64,000 nucleotides of DNA. It comes from Pantoea trifolii (GTDB lineage Bacteria; Pseudomonadota; Gammaproteobacteria; Enterobacterales; Enterobacteriaceae). The DNA lies in NCBI RefSeq assembly GCF_024506435.1, contig NZ_JANIET010000001.1, positions 992,001-1,056,000 of the forward strand. The letters run 5' to 3'. Below the pieces are notes generated by a model. That model was not told the origin of the DNA. It was given only the letters and a program-made list of their open reading frames with translations, and ran no database searches. The translations under genes and the position numbers were made by a program. This document shows, in pieces, positions 1-8,739 of this stretch. Numbering within the stretch: position 1 is the first letter of the stretch; the number at the start of each line of letters is the position of its first letter.

Positions 1-83
1 CCCAGTCGGAACAACAGCAGTTCGAATTTATTGGAAAGCGCAAGGTTGGCGCGTTCATCGATCTCTTTCTGAAAATTATCCAT
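1..83 (-). CDS. cheV: CheV chemotaxis coupling protein, N-terminal fragment
   Basis: The minus strand reads MDNFQKEIDERANLALSNK and continues FELLLFRLG to the window edge, which I recognise as the start of enterobacterial CheV (CheW-like coupling domain plus receiver domain). CheV links chemoreceptors to the CheA kinase. Only about 27 codons are present. Two adjacent ATGs occur (86 and 83). GAGG lies 5 nt before the second, so 83 is preferred. Assignment rests on recalled similarity of this short N-terminus. Confidence 0.72.
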   Translation of the reverse strand, partial: MDNFQKEIDERANLALSNKFELLLFRL

Positions 84-182
84 CATGGCCTCGGAGCAGA
101 TCTGGGCTGGGTAAAGGGCAGGGCAATATCGCCGTGATTAACTTATCGGCAGAAGAGAAAAAAAATGAAGGGGAGATAACGG

Positions 183-214
183 AAATTTTAGCGTGAGAGC
201 GATCGCCCTCACGC
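183..214 (-). terminator. Probable terminator of dbpA
   Basis: On the minus strand just after the dbpA stop, a GCGTGAG/CTCACGC stem with a 10-nt loop is followed by TAAAATTT. It fits an intrinsic terminator, though the T-tract is interrupted. Confidence 0.45.
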
Positions 215-223
215 GGGTACGAT

Positions 224-1603
224 TTATTTCAACAGAATGGCGCGCACGCTTTTACCTTTGATCTTGCCCTCTTTCAGCTTGATCAGCGCTTTCTTCGCCT
301 GAGCGGCGTCGATAGCTACATAGGCGTGCGTGGCCGTCATATCGATCTTGCCGATCTGATCGCCGCTGAAACCGGCTTCGCCGGTCAAGGCACCCAGAAT
401 ATCGCCGGGACGGATTTTGGCTTTGCGGCCACCATCAATGCACAGCGTCATTTTGGTCGCCGGCAGCGATTTGGCGCTGGTGCCTTTCAGCGTGCTGGAG
501 GAAACCCAGTTAAGCTTCTGCTGCAGATACTCTTCCAGCGCATTGGCGCGCACCATTTCATCGGGGGCGACAAAGCTCACCGCCAGACCTTTCTCACCCG
601 CACGACCGGTGCGGCCGATACGGTGAATGTGCACTTCCGGATCCCACGCCAGCTGGAAATTCACCACCAGCGCCAGCGACTTGATATCCAAACCGCGCGC
701 GGCGACATCGGTGGCGATCAATACGCGGATGCTGCCGTTGGCGAAGCGAATCAGCACGCGCTCACGATCGCGCTGCTCGAGATCGCCATGCAGCGCTAAC
801 GCACTGATATCACGTTCGTTGAGCGCGGCGGCCACGTCGTCACACTCGCGCTTGGTGTTACAGAACACCACGCAGGAGGCCGGTTGCTGCTGGCTGAGCA
901 GCGCACCGAGTAGGCTGTGACGCTCTTTGGCACTGGCTTCAATAAACTGCTGCTCAATGGTTGGTAACTCGGTTTTATCTTCGGTGGCGACCGCCAGCGC
1001 ATCGCGCTGAAAACGCTGGCTGAGGCTGGCGATGGTATCCGGCCAGGTCGCAGAGAACAGCAGCGTCTGGCGCGTTTCCGGCGTAAAGCCGATGATCGCT
1101 TCCATATCGTCGCGAAAGCCCATCTCCAGCATGCGATCGGCTTCATCCAGCACCAGCGTTTGCAGCTGGCTGAGATCGAGGTTGTCGCGCTTCAGGTGAT
1201 CGAGCAAACGGCCCGGCGTGCCGACCACAATGTGGGGCGCATGCACTAAGGAATCGCGCTGCGCGCTCATTGGCTGGCCGCCGCACAGCGTCAGAATTTT
1301 GATATTGCGCGTAAAACGCGCCAGCTGGCGCAGCACGTTACTGACCTGATCGGCCAGTTCACGCGTCGGGCACAGAATCAGCGCCTGGGTGTGAAACTGG
1401 CTGTTATCGATGCGGTTCAGCAAACCCACGCCAAAGGCGGCGGTTTTGCCACTGCCGGTTTTCGCCTGCGCACGCACGTCGCGCCCTTCCAGAATCGCGG
1501 GCAGGGAAGCGGCCTGAATCGGCGTCATGGCGTCGAAACCCATCTCGCGCAGGTTATCGAGTTGGCTGGCGGGCAGTTGCGTCAGGGTAGAAAAAGCAGT
1601 CAC
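224..1603 (-). CDS. dbpA: ATP-dependent RNA helicase DbpA
   Basis: DEAD-box RNA helicase that acts on 23S rRNA hairpin 92 during large-subunit assembly. The 459-residue product matches the usual DbpA length of about 457. Visible motifs are the Q motif near residue 25, AKTGSGKT near 50, LDEADRML near 150, FSATW near 182 and HRIGRTGRAGE near 330. The C-terminal DbpA RNA-binding domain (about 385-459, with LCIDGG and GALTGEAG) separates it from other DEAD-box helicases. A GTG at 1603 is chosen as start because it gives VTAFSTL as in E. coli DbpA and has AGAG about 8 nt upstream. The open frame extends to 1675 but the added residues match nothing in the family. Confidence 0.95.
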   Translation of the reverse strand: MTAFSTLTQLPASQLDNLREMGFDAMTPIQAASLPAILEGRDVRAQAKTGSGKTAAFGVGLLNRIDNSQFHTQALILCPTRELADQVSNVLRQLARFTRNIKILTLCGGQPMSAQRDSLVHAPHIVVGTPGRLLDHLKRDNLDLSQLQTLVLDEADRMLEMGFRDDMEAIIGFTPETRQTLLFSATWPDTIASLSQRFQRDALAVATEDKTELPTIEQQFIEASAKERHSLLGALLSQQQPASCVVFCNTKRECDDVAAALNERDISALALHGDLEQRDRERVLIRFANGSIRVLIATDVAARGLDIKSLALVVNFQLAWDPEVHIHRIGRTGRAGEKGLAVSFVAPDEMVRANALEEYLQQKLNWVSSSTLKGTSAKSLPATKMTLCIDGGRKAKIRPGDILGALTGEAGFSGDQIGKIDMTATHAYVAIDAAQAKKALIKLKEGKIKGKSVRAILLK

Positions 1604-2001
1604 GGGAAAGTCTCTAATTGCGGGTAGGATTGCGGCGGTCAGTCTGGCAGAAAGGGGCGTGATCGGCAATGGCAAAAGCGCCGCTGGTTCCTACTTGAAA
1701 TCAGTTAGCGTTATACCCGATCTGTCTCTTTTTTAGACATTCAATGGTGCGAAGTTCTAATGCTTTTAAGGTTGATTTGATCCTGAGAAGTTGCGTTAAA
1801 AAAAGACATCTTTAACGAAAATGGAGAATTAGCGTTGTGAAACAAATGTTATCACGTCTTTTGGCACCCTTTTTAGAGGTGTCTCGCTAATGAATGGCTG
1901 CGGTTAGGTAAAATTCTGATTAAAACGAATGGCTGATTTGCTTTATATTTAGCGCGCCATTTGGCTAATTATTAAAAACCCATAATATTTCAGAGGTCAT
2001 T
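1604..2001. other. AT-rich divergent intergenic region
   Basis: About 400 bp between dbpA and the AriR-like gene, clearly more AT-rich than the genes around it. It should hold the promoters of both. TATATT-type hexamers lie near 1944 on the plus strand, but I see no convincing operator, RNA gene or open frame. Confidence 0.4.
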
Positions 2002-2199
2002 TTGAGTCATTCTGTCCAGGGACAAAACGAAGACATTCTGAAAATCGTCGGCCGCGCCGTGTTAACACTACATGTGCATGGAGAAACCTTATCCTCGGAT
2101 AAAGTGAGTTCCATGATTGCCTGTTACGCGGAAGAAGAGCCTGTCCGTGACGATGAAAACCAGCGGCTGTACGCGTTGGCGATTCAGATGCTTTCGTAA
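2002..2199 (+). CDS. Small AriR/YmgB-like regulator
   Basis: A 65-residue all-helical protein. The pattern VGRAVLTLHVHGETLSSDKV followed by a second amphipathic helix ending YALAIQMLS resembles the YmgB/AriR/YcgZ family of biofilm and Rcs-connector proteins. It starts at TTG 2002, preceded by AGAGG 5 nt upstream, and is followed by a clear terminator. A second member of the same family is at 15601-15852. Family assignment is by pattern only, so function is tentative. Confidence 0.6.
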   Translation: MSHSVQGQNEDILKIVGRAVLTLHVHGETLSSDKVSSMIACYAEEEPVRDDENQRLYALAIQMLS

Positions 2200-2250
2200 A
2201 ATCCAGCACTCATCGGGTGTGCGCATGCCGCCCTGTTTATGTCGTACGTA

Positions 2251-2274
2251 AAGCCTCCTTGCGGAGGCTTTTTT
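2251..2274 (+). terminator. Rho-independent terminator
   Basis: AAGCCTCC-TTGC-GGAGGCTT hairpin followed by TTTT, about 50 nt downstream of the AriR-like gene. Confidence 0.85.
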
Positions 2275-2299
2275 GTTGGGGTGGTGCGGCCATTGAGAA

Positions 2300-2325
2300 G
2301 GTCGCCATGAATGGCGACCCTATGG
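2300..2325. repeat. GGTCGCCAT palindromic repeat, copy 1
   Basis: GGTCGCCAT-GA-ATGGCGACC, followed by CTATGG, a degenerate form of the CTACG flank of this family. It sits 3' of the convergent amidohydrolase gene and may help end transcription there. Confidence 0.8.
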
Positions 2326-2356
2326 CAAGATGCGCGTTGATGCGTATCGGGGATTA

Positions 2357-3718
2357 TCAGGCGCTGAATACGGGCAACCCGCGGTGGAAGGTGGCGCGTA
2401 CCGGGGAGATGCGGGCGACGGCTTCGGCGGAGCAGCTGGCCTCGACCAGCATCATGCTGGCTTCATCGTTGACCTTCGGCCATTGTCGCTCGCCCTGATT
2501 CGACAGCGGCAAAATCCCGCCGGTGGCGATATGCAGCGCGCGGCTCAAGCCAAACTCATCGGAACCGCGATACAGCTGCGCGTACAAATTAGCTTTTTCC
2601 AGCATGCTGCCGGTGCCAAACGGTGACCAGTGATCGATCACGCTGTCGGTGCCGGTCATCACCGTGATGCCCGCCGCCTGCAACTGCGGCAGCGGCATGG
2701 TCAGTTTGCCAATTGGAATGGTCGAGGCCACGCTCATCTGCTGCTCGGCCATGCCTGCAATCATCTGATCCAGCGCTTTGCCTTCCAGCGTGCCAAGCGC
2801 AAAGCCGTGGCTCAGCGTCACTTTGCCCTTGAGCTGCGGGTTTTTCGCGATGGTATCGATCATGTACTGAATCGCCGCCACGCCGGATGGCGAGGTTTCA
2901 TGCAGATGGATATCCACGCCGCGCTGGAAATCAAGGGCGATCTGGAACATCGCATCCAGCGACGCCTGCATCGCGCCATCCACGTTGGTGGGATCGAGCC
3001 CGCCGACAAACTGCACACCCATCTGCATCGCTTCACGCATCAAGCCATCGACCTTCGAGTGCAGCAAACCGTGCTGCGGGAAGGCAACGATTTCACACGG
3101 GAATTCCGGATGATTCGCCAGCGCCAGCTTGAGGTGCTCAAGGCTTTTCAGGCCGCTAACCGGATCGATGTTGCAGTGGCTGCGCGCTTCGGTGGTGCCT
3201 TTGCTGTGCAGCAAACCAATGATCCCTTCCGCTCGCGCCTGCGAGGTCGGCAGCAGTTGCGGGATCAGCACCTGTTCGCGCGCAATCATATCCATGATGG
3301 TTTTGCCCTGGCGCGGACGCGGCGCTTCCCACGGGCCACCGTAAAAGGTTTTATCGAGATGGATATGCATATCGCGGGTGCGCGGCAGCAGCAGGGCGCC
3401 GTTGGCATCCCACTGTGGCAAGGCGGCGTTGCGCGCTTTGCCTGCGGCATCCATTGCCGCAAAAGTGCCGTCTTTGATGGTGATGTCGTACAGCGCGGTG
3501 CGCGTGGCGATCACCTCTTTACCGTCGCGCTCAAAGTCCTCTTCGAGGCGTACGTTGAGCAGTTGATAATGCGCAACGCGCGGCGGTGGCGTGTGCGGCT
3601 GCGGGCTGTTGGCGAGCAGCGGTGAAGCGGGCGCGGCGTAGCTGATGCCGGCGGCCAGCAGGCTACCGGCGGCGGTCAGGCTAAGGAATTCGCGACGGCT
3701 GGGAGAGGTTAGTTGCAT
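2357..3718 (-). CDS. Tat-exported amidohydrolase, cytosine-deaminase-like
   Basis: A 453-residue metal-dependent hydrolase of the amidohydrolase superfamily. The N-terminus carries the twin-arginine signal SRREFLSLTAAG followed by a hydrophobic stretch and Ala-rich cleavage region, so a periplasmic location is predicted. Metal-site motifs include RDMHIHLDKTFYGG near residue 120, HCNIDP, DIHLHETSP, LSHGFALG and GTDSVIDHW, a pattern like cytosine deaminase or related imidohydrolases. The start at 3718 (MQLTSPSRREF) puts the twin arginines in the usual place. GGA lies 8 nt upstream, and ATG 3730 is an alternative. A LysR gene follows upstream in the same direction. The substrate is unknown. Confidence 0.8.
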   Translation of the reverse strand: MQLTSPSRREFLSLTAAGSLLAAGISYAAPASPLLANSPQPHTPPPRVAHYQLLNVRLEEDFERDGKEVIATRTALYDITIKDGTFAAMDAAGKARNAALPQWDANGALLLPRTRDMHIHLDKTFYGGPWEAPRPRQGKTIMDMIAREQVLIPQLLPTSQARAEGIIGLLHSKGTTEARSHCNIDPVSGLKSLEHLKLALANHPEFPCEIVAFPQHGLLHSKVDGLMREAMQMGVQFVGGLDPTNVDGAMQASLDAMFQIALDFQRGVDIHLHETSPSGVAAIQYMIDTIAKNPQLKGKVTLSHGFALGTLEGKALDQMIAGMAEQQMSVASTIPIGKLTMPLPQLQAAGITVMTGTDSVIDHWSPFGTGSMLEKANLYAQLYRGSDEFGLSRALHIATGGILPLSNQGERQWPKVNDEASMMLVEASCSAEAVARISPVRATFHRGLPVFSA

Positions 3719-3806
3719 CAGAGGTTCCATCAAATGAGAAACGCTTAATCTGGCAAAACTCAACGCAGCGCGCTGCGATATTTGCCACTGGTTAGCAGTG
3801 GAAAAA

Positions 3807-4667
3807 TCACTGCCATTGCAACTGACAAAAGGTCACCAGCGCGGCGGCTAACGCCTGCTGTAGATCGTCCTGCGGCGCACGGCAAAACAGCGCCAGTTCA
3901 AAATGGTTGATGCTGGGCAAACCATCGGCTTCACCTAATACGCGATGTTCAGGCAAGCGGCAGCTGGCGGGCAGCAGCGTTAAGCCCAATCCGGCGGCGC
4001 TGGCGCTGGCGAGCGCCACCAAACTGGCGCTGCTGTAGCTGATGCGCCAGCTGCGGCCGAGGCTATCCAGCGTCTGCGCCATCTCTTCACGATACAAACC
4101 GAGCTGCGGGAATACCACCAGCGGCACTGGCGTTTGCTCAAAGCAGGGATGTGCGGCGCTGTCTAGCCACAGCAGCGGTTCGGGCCGCGCAGCCAGCGGA
4201 CGTTCGCCGCCCGGCTGTTTGATCAGCATGATATCCAGCTCCTCGCGCTGCCAGGCGCGATGCAGATCGACATAAATGCCGCTCATCACATCGAGGCGCA
4301 GTTGCGGATGTTCGCGGCTAAATTCGGCCAGCAAGCCGGCGGTTGGCGCGGCGAAATCTTCCGGCACGCCGAGGCGCAACACGCCGTCGCGCCATTTATC
4401 GCTCAGCACGTCGTGCGCTTCGCCGTTCAGCGCGATGATGCGGCGCGCATAGCCCAGCAGCTTCTCGCCCTCTTCGGTGAGCGCCACCTGATGCGACGTG
4501 CGCTGCAGCAGCGGTTTGCCAATCATCTCTTCCAGCCGACGTACCTGCTGGCTGACGGTGGATTGCGACAGATGCACGCGATCGGCGGCGCGGGTAAAGC
4601 TGGCGGTTTCGCACACCGCCACAAAACTCAGCAGTTGCTGCGGGGTAAACATCGGCTGACGATTCAT
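3807..4667 (-). CDS. LysR-family transcriptional regulator
   Basis: 286 residues, the usual LysR size. The N-terminal winged helix (about 8-65) shows FTRAADRVHLSQSTVSQQVRRL, here split as FTRAADRVHL and SQSTVSQQVRRLE. The rest is a periplasmic-binding-like effector domain. It lies upstream of the amidohydrolase in the same direction and divergent from a CynX-like transporter, so it probably controls one or both. The start at 4667 has only a weak GGA; starting at MFTPQQ five codons later is possible. Confidence 0.88.
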   Translation of the reverse strand: MNRQPMFTPQQLLSFVAVCETASFTRAADRVHLSQSTVSQQVRRLEEMIGKPLLQRTSHQVALTEEGEKLLGYARRIIALNGEAHDVLSDKWRDGVLRLGVPEDFAAPTAGLLAEFSREHPQLRLDVMSGIYVDLHRAWQREELDIMLIKQPGGERPLAARPEPLLWLDSAAHPCFEQTPVPLVVFPQLGLYREEMAQTLDSLGRSWRISYSSASLVALASASAAGLGLTLLPASCRLPEHRVLGEADGLPSINHFELALFCRAPQDDLQQALAAALVTFCQLQWQ

Positions 4668-4677
4668 TTTTCCACTG

Positions 4678-4715
4678 GTCGTTATGGTGTTATTTCATTT
4701 CCAAATAGTAACGAC
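4678..4715. promoter_or_regulatory. Inverted repeat between LysR gene and transporter
   Basis: GTCGTTA (4678-4684) and TAACGAC (4709-4715) are perfect inverted repeats with centres 31 bp apart in the divergent promoter region. This arrangement suits a dimeric or tetrameric regulator such as the adjacent LysR protein; the link is inferred. Confidence 0.4.
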
Positions 4716-4754
4716 TGCTGCAATGCTGACAACCTCTTTGCAGCAGGATTGTGT

Positions 4755-5927
4755 ATGAATCGACATTATGACGGATTAACGCTCGGCGCTTTGGTGTTGG
4801 CTGGGCTGAATATGCGACCGTTACTCACTTCTATTAGTCCATTACTCGGCCAGCTTCGCCAGACGATGGGACTCTCTTCACTGGCGGCCTCGCTGCTGCC
4901 TGCGGTACCGATGGTGATGATGGGCGCGGTCGCGCTGCTGAGCGCTTCGCTGATGCAGCGCGTGCCGCTGCAACGCTTACTGCTGGCAGGATTGACGCTG
5001 CTGCTGCTGGCGCTGGCGGCGCGTGGCGTGATCCACAGCGGCAGTTGGCTGGTGGTTAGCGCGCTGTTTGGCGGGCTCGGCGTGGGCGTGGTGCAAATGG
5101 CGATGCCGGGCCTGATTCGTCAGCGCTTTGCGCAGCGCAGCGCGCCGGTCACCGGATTATGGGCCGGCGCGCTGATGGGCGGCGGCGGTTTGGGGGCGGC
5201 GTTATCGCCGTGGCTCAGCGATCATTTTGGCTGGTCGCTGGCGCTGACCGGCTGGGCGCTGCCGGTGCTGCTGGCGATTGGATTGTGGCTTTACGTGCGC
5301 GTGCCCACCGCCGCCAGCACGAAAAACGTTGCGCTGCCGTCGCTGTGGCGCACGCCACGCGCCTGGACGCTGGCGATCAGTTTTGGCCTGGTGAACGGCG
5401 GTTACGCCACCTGCGTTGCCTGGCTGCCGGATGCTTATCATCATCTTGGCTGGTCGGCACAGGCTGGCGGATCGCTGCTTGGCGCGATGATTCTGTGTCA
5501 GGTTGCGGGTGCGCTGCTGATGCCACTGCTGGCGCGCAAGGCGGATCGGCGTCCGCAGCTGATTATCAGCCTGGTTTGCCAGCTGATCGGCATGAGCGGC
5601 TTTCTGTTTGCTCCGCTGTTCGCGCCGTGGTTGTGGGCGGCGATTGCCGGATTTGGACTGGGCGCGGCGTTTCCGCTGGCGATGGTGTTGGCGCTCGATC
5701 ACCTGCCGCATCCGCAGGCCGGTGCGCGGCTGGTGGCGTTTATGCAGGGCGCAGGTTTTATCATCGCGGGTTGCATGCCGTTTATCGCCGGTCAGCTGCA
5801 GGCATTAACCCACAGTTTCTCCAGCGTCTGGCTGATGCAGACGGCGGTGACGGTTGGGCTGATCGTGCTGAATCTGCGCTTTCACCCGCGCAGTTATGGT
5901 CGGGCCTTTGGCCGGACTACGGCGTAA
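4755..5927 (+). CDS. CynX/NimT-family MFS transporter
   Basis: A 390-residue inner-membrane protein with about 12 hydrophobic segments. The N-terminus LAGLNMRPLLTSISPLLGQL is characteristic of the CynX (cyanate)/NimT (nitroimidazole)/YeaN branch of the major facilitator superfamily. ATG 4755 has AGG 7 nt upstream; the open frame extends further left but those codons lie antisense to the LysR gene. It is divergent from LysR and may import the amidohydrolase substrate or export its product. The exact substrate cannot be told. Confidence 0.85.
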   Translation: MNRHYDGLTLGALVLAGLNMRPLLTSISPLLGQLRQTMGLSSLAASLLPAVPMVMMGAVALLSASLMQRVPLQRLLLAGLTLLLLALAARGVIHSGSWLVVSALFGGLGVGVVQMAMPGLIRQRFAQRSAPVTGLWAGALMGGGGLGAALSPWLSDHFGWSLALTGWALPVLLAIGLWLYVRVPTAASTKNVALPSLWRTPRAWTLAISFGLVNGGYATCVAWLPDAYHHLGWSAQAGGSLLGAMILCQVAGALLMPLLARKADRRPQLIISLVCQLIGMSGFLFAPLFAPWLWAAIAGFGLGAAFPLAMVLALDHLPHPQAGARLVAFMQGAGFIIAGCMPFIAGQLQALTHSFSSVWLMQTAVTVGLIVLNLRFHPRSYGRAFGRTTA

Positions 5928-5940
5928 TTGGTCCTACCGC
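5926..5940. promoter_or_regulatory. LldR-type operator, upstream site
   Basis: AATTGGTCCTACC begins inside the stop codon of the transporter gene. It shares TTGGTCCTACC with the second site about 126 bp downstream. One half is less symmetric (ends CGC rather than CAA). Confidence 0.6.
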
Positions 5941-6051
5941 ATGGCGCAATTGTGGCCGCGTCGTCACATAACATGAAAAATCCCGCCTGTTTCGTTGCAT
6001 CGAAATAACAAAGCATTAACCATTCTCCTCCACGAAGTCCGCCACGCTGCA

Positions 6052-6069
6052 TTTTGGTCCTACCAATTT
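6052..6069. promoter_or_regulatory. LldR-type operator, proximal site
   Basis: TTGGT-CCT-ACCAA, the symmetrical operator type bound by FadR-subfamily GntR regulators, lies 35 bp before lldR. In E. coli LldR uses two separated sites around the lldPRD promoter, and two sites are present here too. Confidence 0.7.
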
Positions 6070-6103
6070 AGCGTGGCGGGTGTGTATCACACAGGATAAT
6101 GCG

Positions 6104-6847
6104 ATGACGGAAAACACGCTGCGGGCGCGGCTCTGCGCCTGGATCACAGAGCACCAGCTGGAGCCGGGCATGCGGCTGCCGTCCGAACGCGCGCTGGCGG
6201 CGGAGTTCGGTTCGTCGCGTTCGTCACTGCGCGAGGCGATCCAGCAACTGATCAGCAGCGGCGTGTTAATCAGTAAACGCGGTGGCGGCACCTGGCTGCG
6301 TCAGCCGCCGCAGCCGTGGTCGGAACAGCGTATCGTTGAGCCAATTCGTCAGCTGCTGGCGGAGGATCCTGATTATCGCTATGACATTCTCGAAGCGCGC
6401 CACGCGATAGAAGCCAGCACCGCGTGGCATGCGGCGTTGCGCGCCACCGAATCGGATAAAGAGAAGCTGAGCTTCGCCTTTGATGCGCTGCTGAAGATTA
6501 AGCACAGCGACGATGCCGATCTCGCGGCGCAGGCCGATCTGCGTTTTCATCTCGCCATCGCCGAAGCCTCGCATAACGTGGTGCTGCTGCAGACCATGCG
6601 CGGCTTTTTCGATCTGCTGCAATCTTCGGTGCTGCACAGTCGCCAGCGCATGTATACCCAACCGGTGATTTTCAATCGTCTTAACGAACAGCATCAGGCG
6701 ATATTTGATGCGGTGATGGCCGGTGACGCTGAAGCGGCGCGCCAGGCAGCGATGGATCACCTCGGTTTTGTTCACACCACCATGAAAACCCTGCATGAAG
6801 ATGAGGCGCGCCAGGCGCGCATTACGCGTCTGCCGGGCCACCCATGA
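6104..6847 (+). CDS. lldR: L-lactate-responsive GntR regulator LldR
   Basis: 247-residue FadR-subfamily GntR regulator. The N-terminal winged helix shows MRLPSERALAAEFGSSRSSL, then REAI. The C-terminal FCD ligand domain contains DILEARHAIEASTAWHAA and RFHLAIAEASHNVVLLQTM, close to E. coli LldR as I remember it. It should repress the lactate operon in the absence of L-lactate. ATG 6104 has AGGA 7 nt upstream. It precedes lldD by 23 bp, so the pair is an operon. The lactate permease gene lldP, first in the E. coli operon, is absent here. Confidence 0.92.
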   Translation: MTENTLRARLCAWITEHQLEPGMRLPSERALAAEFGSSRSSLREAIQQLISSGVLISKRGGGTWLRQPPQPWSEQRIVEPIRQLLAEDPDYRYDILEARHAIEASTAWHAALRATESDKEKLSFAFDALLKIKHSDDADLAAQADLRFHLAIAEASHNVVLLQTMRGFFDLLQSSVLHSRQRMYTQPVIFNRLNEQHQAIFDAVMAGDAEAARQAAMDHLGFVHTTMKTLHEDEARQARITRLPGHP

Positions 6848-6870
6848 CCTCAGCACAAGGAAAATAAGGG

Positions 6871-8061
6871 ATGATCATTTCTGCTGCCAGTGACTATCGC
6901 GCCGCGGCGCAACGCATCTTGCCACCGTTCTTGTTTCACTATCTGGATGGCGGCGCCTACGCCGAGCACACGCTGAAGCGCAATGTCGCCGATCTCTCTG
7001 ACGTGGCACTGCGCCAGCGCGTGCTGAAGAACATGTCGGAACTGAGCCTCGAAACCAAACTGTTCAACGAAACGCTATCGATGCCGGTGGCATTGGCACC
7101 GGTCGGCTTATGCGGCATGTATGCGCGACGTGGCGAAGTGCAGGCGGCGCGCGCGGCGGCGCTGAAAGGGATTCCGTTTACGCTCTCCACCGTGTCGGTT
7201 TGCCCCATCGAAGAAGTGGCGCCGGCCATCAATCGTCCGATGTGGTTCCAGCTCTACGTGCTGCGCGATCGCGGTTTTATGCGCAATGCGCTGGAGCGCG
7301 CCAAAGCCGCTGGCTGTACCACGCTGGTGTTCACCGTCGATATGCCGACGCCGGGCGCACGCTACCGTGATGCGCACTCCGGCATGAGCGGCCCCAATGC
7401 GCCGCTGCGTCGTTACTGGCAGGCGGCAACGCATCCGCAATGGGCGTGGGACGTCGGTTTACATGGCCGTCCGCACGATCTCGGCAATATCTCCACCTAT
7501 CTCGGCAAACCGACCGGGCTGGAAGATTACATCGGCTGGCTGGCGAACAACTTCGATCCGTCGATTTCCTGGAAAGACCTGGAGTGGATTCGTGAATTCT
7601 GGGATGGCCCGATGGTGATCAAAGGCATCCTTGATGCGGAAGATGCGCGCGATGCGGTACGTTTTGGTGCCGATGGCATTGTGGTGTCGAATCACGGCGG
7701 GCGTCAGCTGGATGGCGTGCTGTCGTCGGCGCGCGCGTTGCCGGCAATTGCCGATGCGGTGAAAGGCGATATCACTATTCTCGCCGACAGCGGCATTCGC
7801 AGCGGGTTGGATGTGGTGCGCATGATTGCGCTCGGAGCCGACAGCGTGCTGCTGGGACGCGCGTTTGTCTATGCGCTGGCAACGCACGGTCAGCGCGGCG
7901 TTGAAAATCTGCTCAATTTGATTGAGAAAGAGATGAAAGTGGCGATGACGCTGACCGGTGCGAAATCGATCAAAGAGATTACTCAGGCTTCGCTGGTGCA
8001 GGCTAACGCGCTGCTGAGCGAGGCGGGCTTGAGTCCGGCGCGTCCTCGCGCGGTGAGCTAA
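6871..8061 (+). CDS. lldD: FMN-dependent L-lactate dehydrogenase
   Basis: Membrane-associated flavoenzyme that oxidises L-lactate to pyruvate and passes electrons to quinone. The 396 residues equal the E. coli length. The TIM-barrel 2-hydroxy-acid oxidase fold is shown by [47 protein letters not shown] and the active-site block [10 protein letters not shown], whose histidine abstracts the substrate proton, followed by DSGIRSG and GADSVLLGR. It follows lldR in one transcription unit. Confidence 0.96.
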   Translation: MIISAASDYRAAAQRILPPFLFHYLDGGAYAEHTLKRNVADLSDVALRQRVLKNMSELSLETKLFNETLSMPVALAPVGLCGMYARRGEVQAARAAALKGIPFTLSTVSVCPIEEVAPAINRPMWFQLYVLRDRGFMRNALERAKAAGCTTLVFTVDMPTPGARYRDAHSGMSGPNAPLRRYWQAATHPQWAWDVGLHGRPHDLGNISTYLGKPTGLEDYIGWLANNFDPSISWKDLEWIREFWDGPMVIKGILDAEDARDAVRFGADGIVVSNHGGRQLDGVLSSARALPAIADAVKGDITILADSGIRSGLDVVRMIALGADSVLLGRAFVYALATHGQRGVENLLNLIEKEMKVAMTLTGAKSIKEITQASLVQANALLSEAGLSPARPRAVS

Positions 8062-8084
8062 TCCAGCAGAATGAGTCATGTTGT

Positions 8085-8091
8085 CTATACT
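8085..8091 (+). promoter_or_regulatory. Sigma-S-type -10 element of osmC
   Basis: CTATACT in the context TTGTCTATACT lies 33 bp before the osmC start. It matches the extended -10 favoured by RpoS, and osmC is an RpoS-dependent gene in E. coli. The same 11 bases precede yaiA. Confidence 0.6.
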
Positions 8092-8123
8092 CAATAGCTG
8101 TCGAACATAACAGGAGGAATGAC

Positions 8124-8552
8124 ATGACCATTCATAAGAAAGGATCGGCCCATTGGGAAGGCGACATTAAAGGCAAAGGTACGGTAAGTACGGAAAGCGG
8201 CGTGTTGAGCAATCAACCTTACGGTTTCAATACTCGTTTTGAAGGCGAGAAGGGCACCAACCCGGAAGAGCTGATTGGTGCCGCACATGCCGCGTGTTTC
8301 TCCATGGCATTGTCATTGATGTTGGGCAATGAAGGGCATCCGCCTACAAGCATTGATACCACCGCTGATGTGTCGCTGGATAAAAAGGGCGACGGGTTTG
8401 CCATTACCAAAATCGCGCTGACCAGCGCCATCGTCTTGCCGGGTATTGATGAGGCGAAGTTTGATGAGATTATCCAGAAAGCCAAAGCGGGCTGCCCGGT
8501 CTCTCAGGTACTGAATGCTGAAATCACGCTCGACTACACGCTGAATAAATAA
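8124..8552 (+). CDS. osmC: Organic hydroperoxide reductase OsmC
   Basis: 142-residue thiol peroxidase that reduces organic hydroperoxides during osmotic and stationary-phase stress. The two catalytic cysteines appear in AAHAACFSMALSL and KAGCPVSQ. Length and the start MTIHKKGSAHWEGDIKGKG agree with E. coli OsmC. AGGAGG precedes the ATG. Confidence 0.95.
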   Translation: MTIHKKGSAHWEGDIKGKGTVSTESGVLSNQPYGFNTRFEGEKGTNPEELIGAAHAACFSMALSLMLGNEGHPPTSIDTTADVSLDKKGDGFAITKIALTSAIVLPGIDEAKFDEIIQKAKAGCPVSQVLNAEITLDYTLNK

Positions 8553-8581
8553 TCGCCCAAATGGGTGACCAGCGTTAGAAT

Positions 8582-8614
8582 CAACGGTGCGCCTTAGGGC
8601 GCATCGTTGCTTTC
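8582..8614 (+). terminator. Probable terminator after osmC
   Basis: A 12-bp stem (CAACGGTGCGCC with GGCGCATCGTTG, one G-T pair) with a short loop, followed by CTTTCT, begins 30 nt after the osmC stop. Confidence 0.6.
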
Positions 8615-8631
8615 TGTCGTCTGGAGGATGC

Positions 8632-8739
8632 GTGGCAAAAAAACTGGCTGCAACCAAACACTGGAAAATGATCGTGGTGCTGTTGTGCATCTGCGGGGCG
8701 CTGATGCTGATTCGCTGGGCGGCGATGATATGGGGATGA
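8632..8739 (+). CDS. 35-residue single-pass membrane protein, YniD-like
   Basis: GTG at 8632 follows GGAGG by 4 nt. The product has a basic N-terminus (VAKKLAATKHWK) then one hydrophobic helix (MIVVLLCICGALMLIR) ending WAAMIWG. From memory this resembles the E. coli small protein YniD, also about 35 residues, but I cannot check the alignment. Its TGA overlaps the ATG of the next small gene (ATGA), which implies translational coupling. Confidence 0.7.
   Translation: MAKKLAATKHWKMIVVLLCICGALMLIRWAAMIWG

Noticed and set aside
326..1627. Several plus-strand open frames opposite dbpA
   Set aside because: They are antisense to a well-supported gene, lack ribosome sites and show no family character; GC-rich codon use leaves other frames open.
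2217..2498. Frame beginning MCACRPVYVVRKASL
   Set aside because: It reads through a terminator and a palindromic repeat and then lies antisense to the amidohydrolase.
2630..3625. 331-codon plus-strand frame opposite the amidohydrolase
   Set aside because: Long but exactly antisense to a gene with clear catalytic motifs; composition rich in Arg, His and Gln is typical of a shadow frame.
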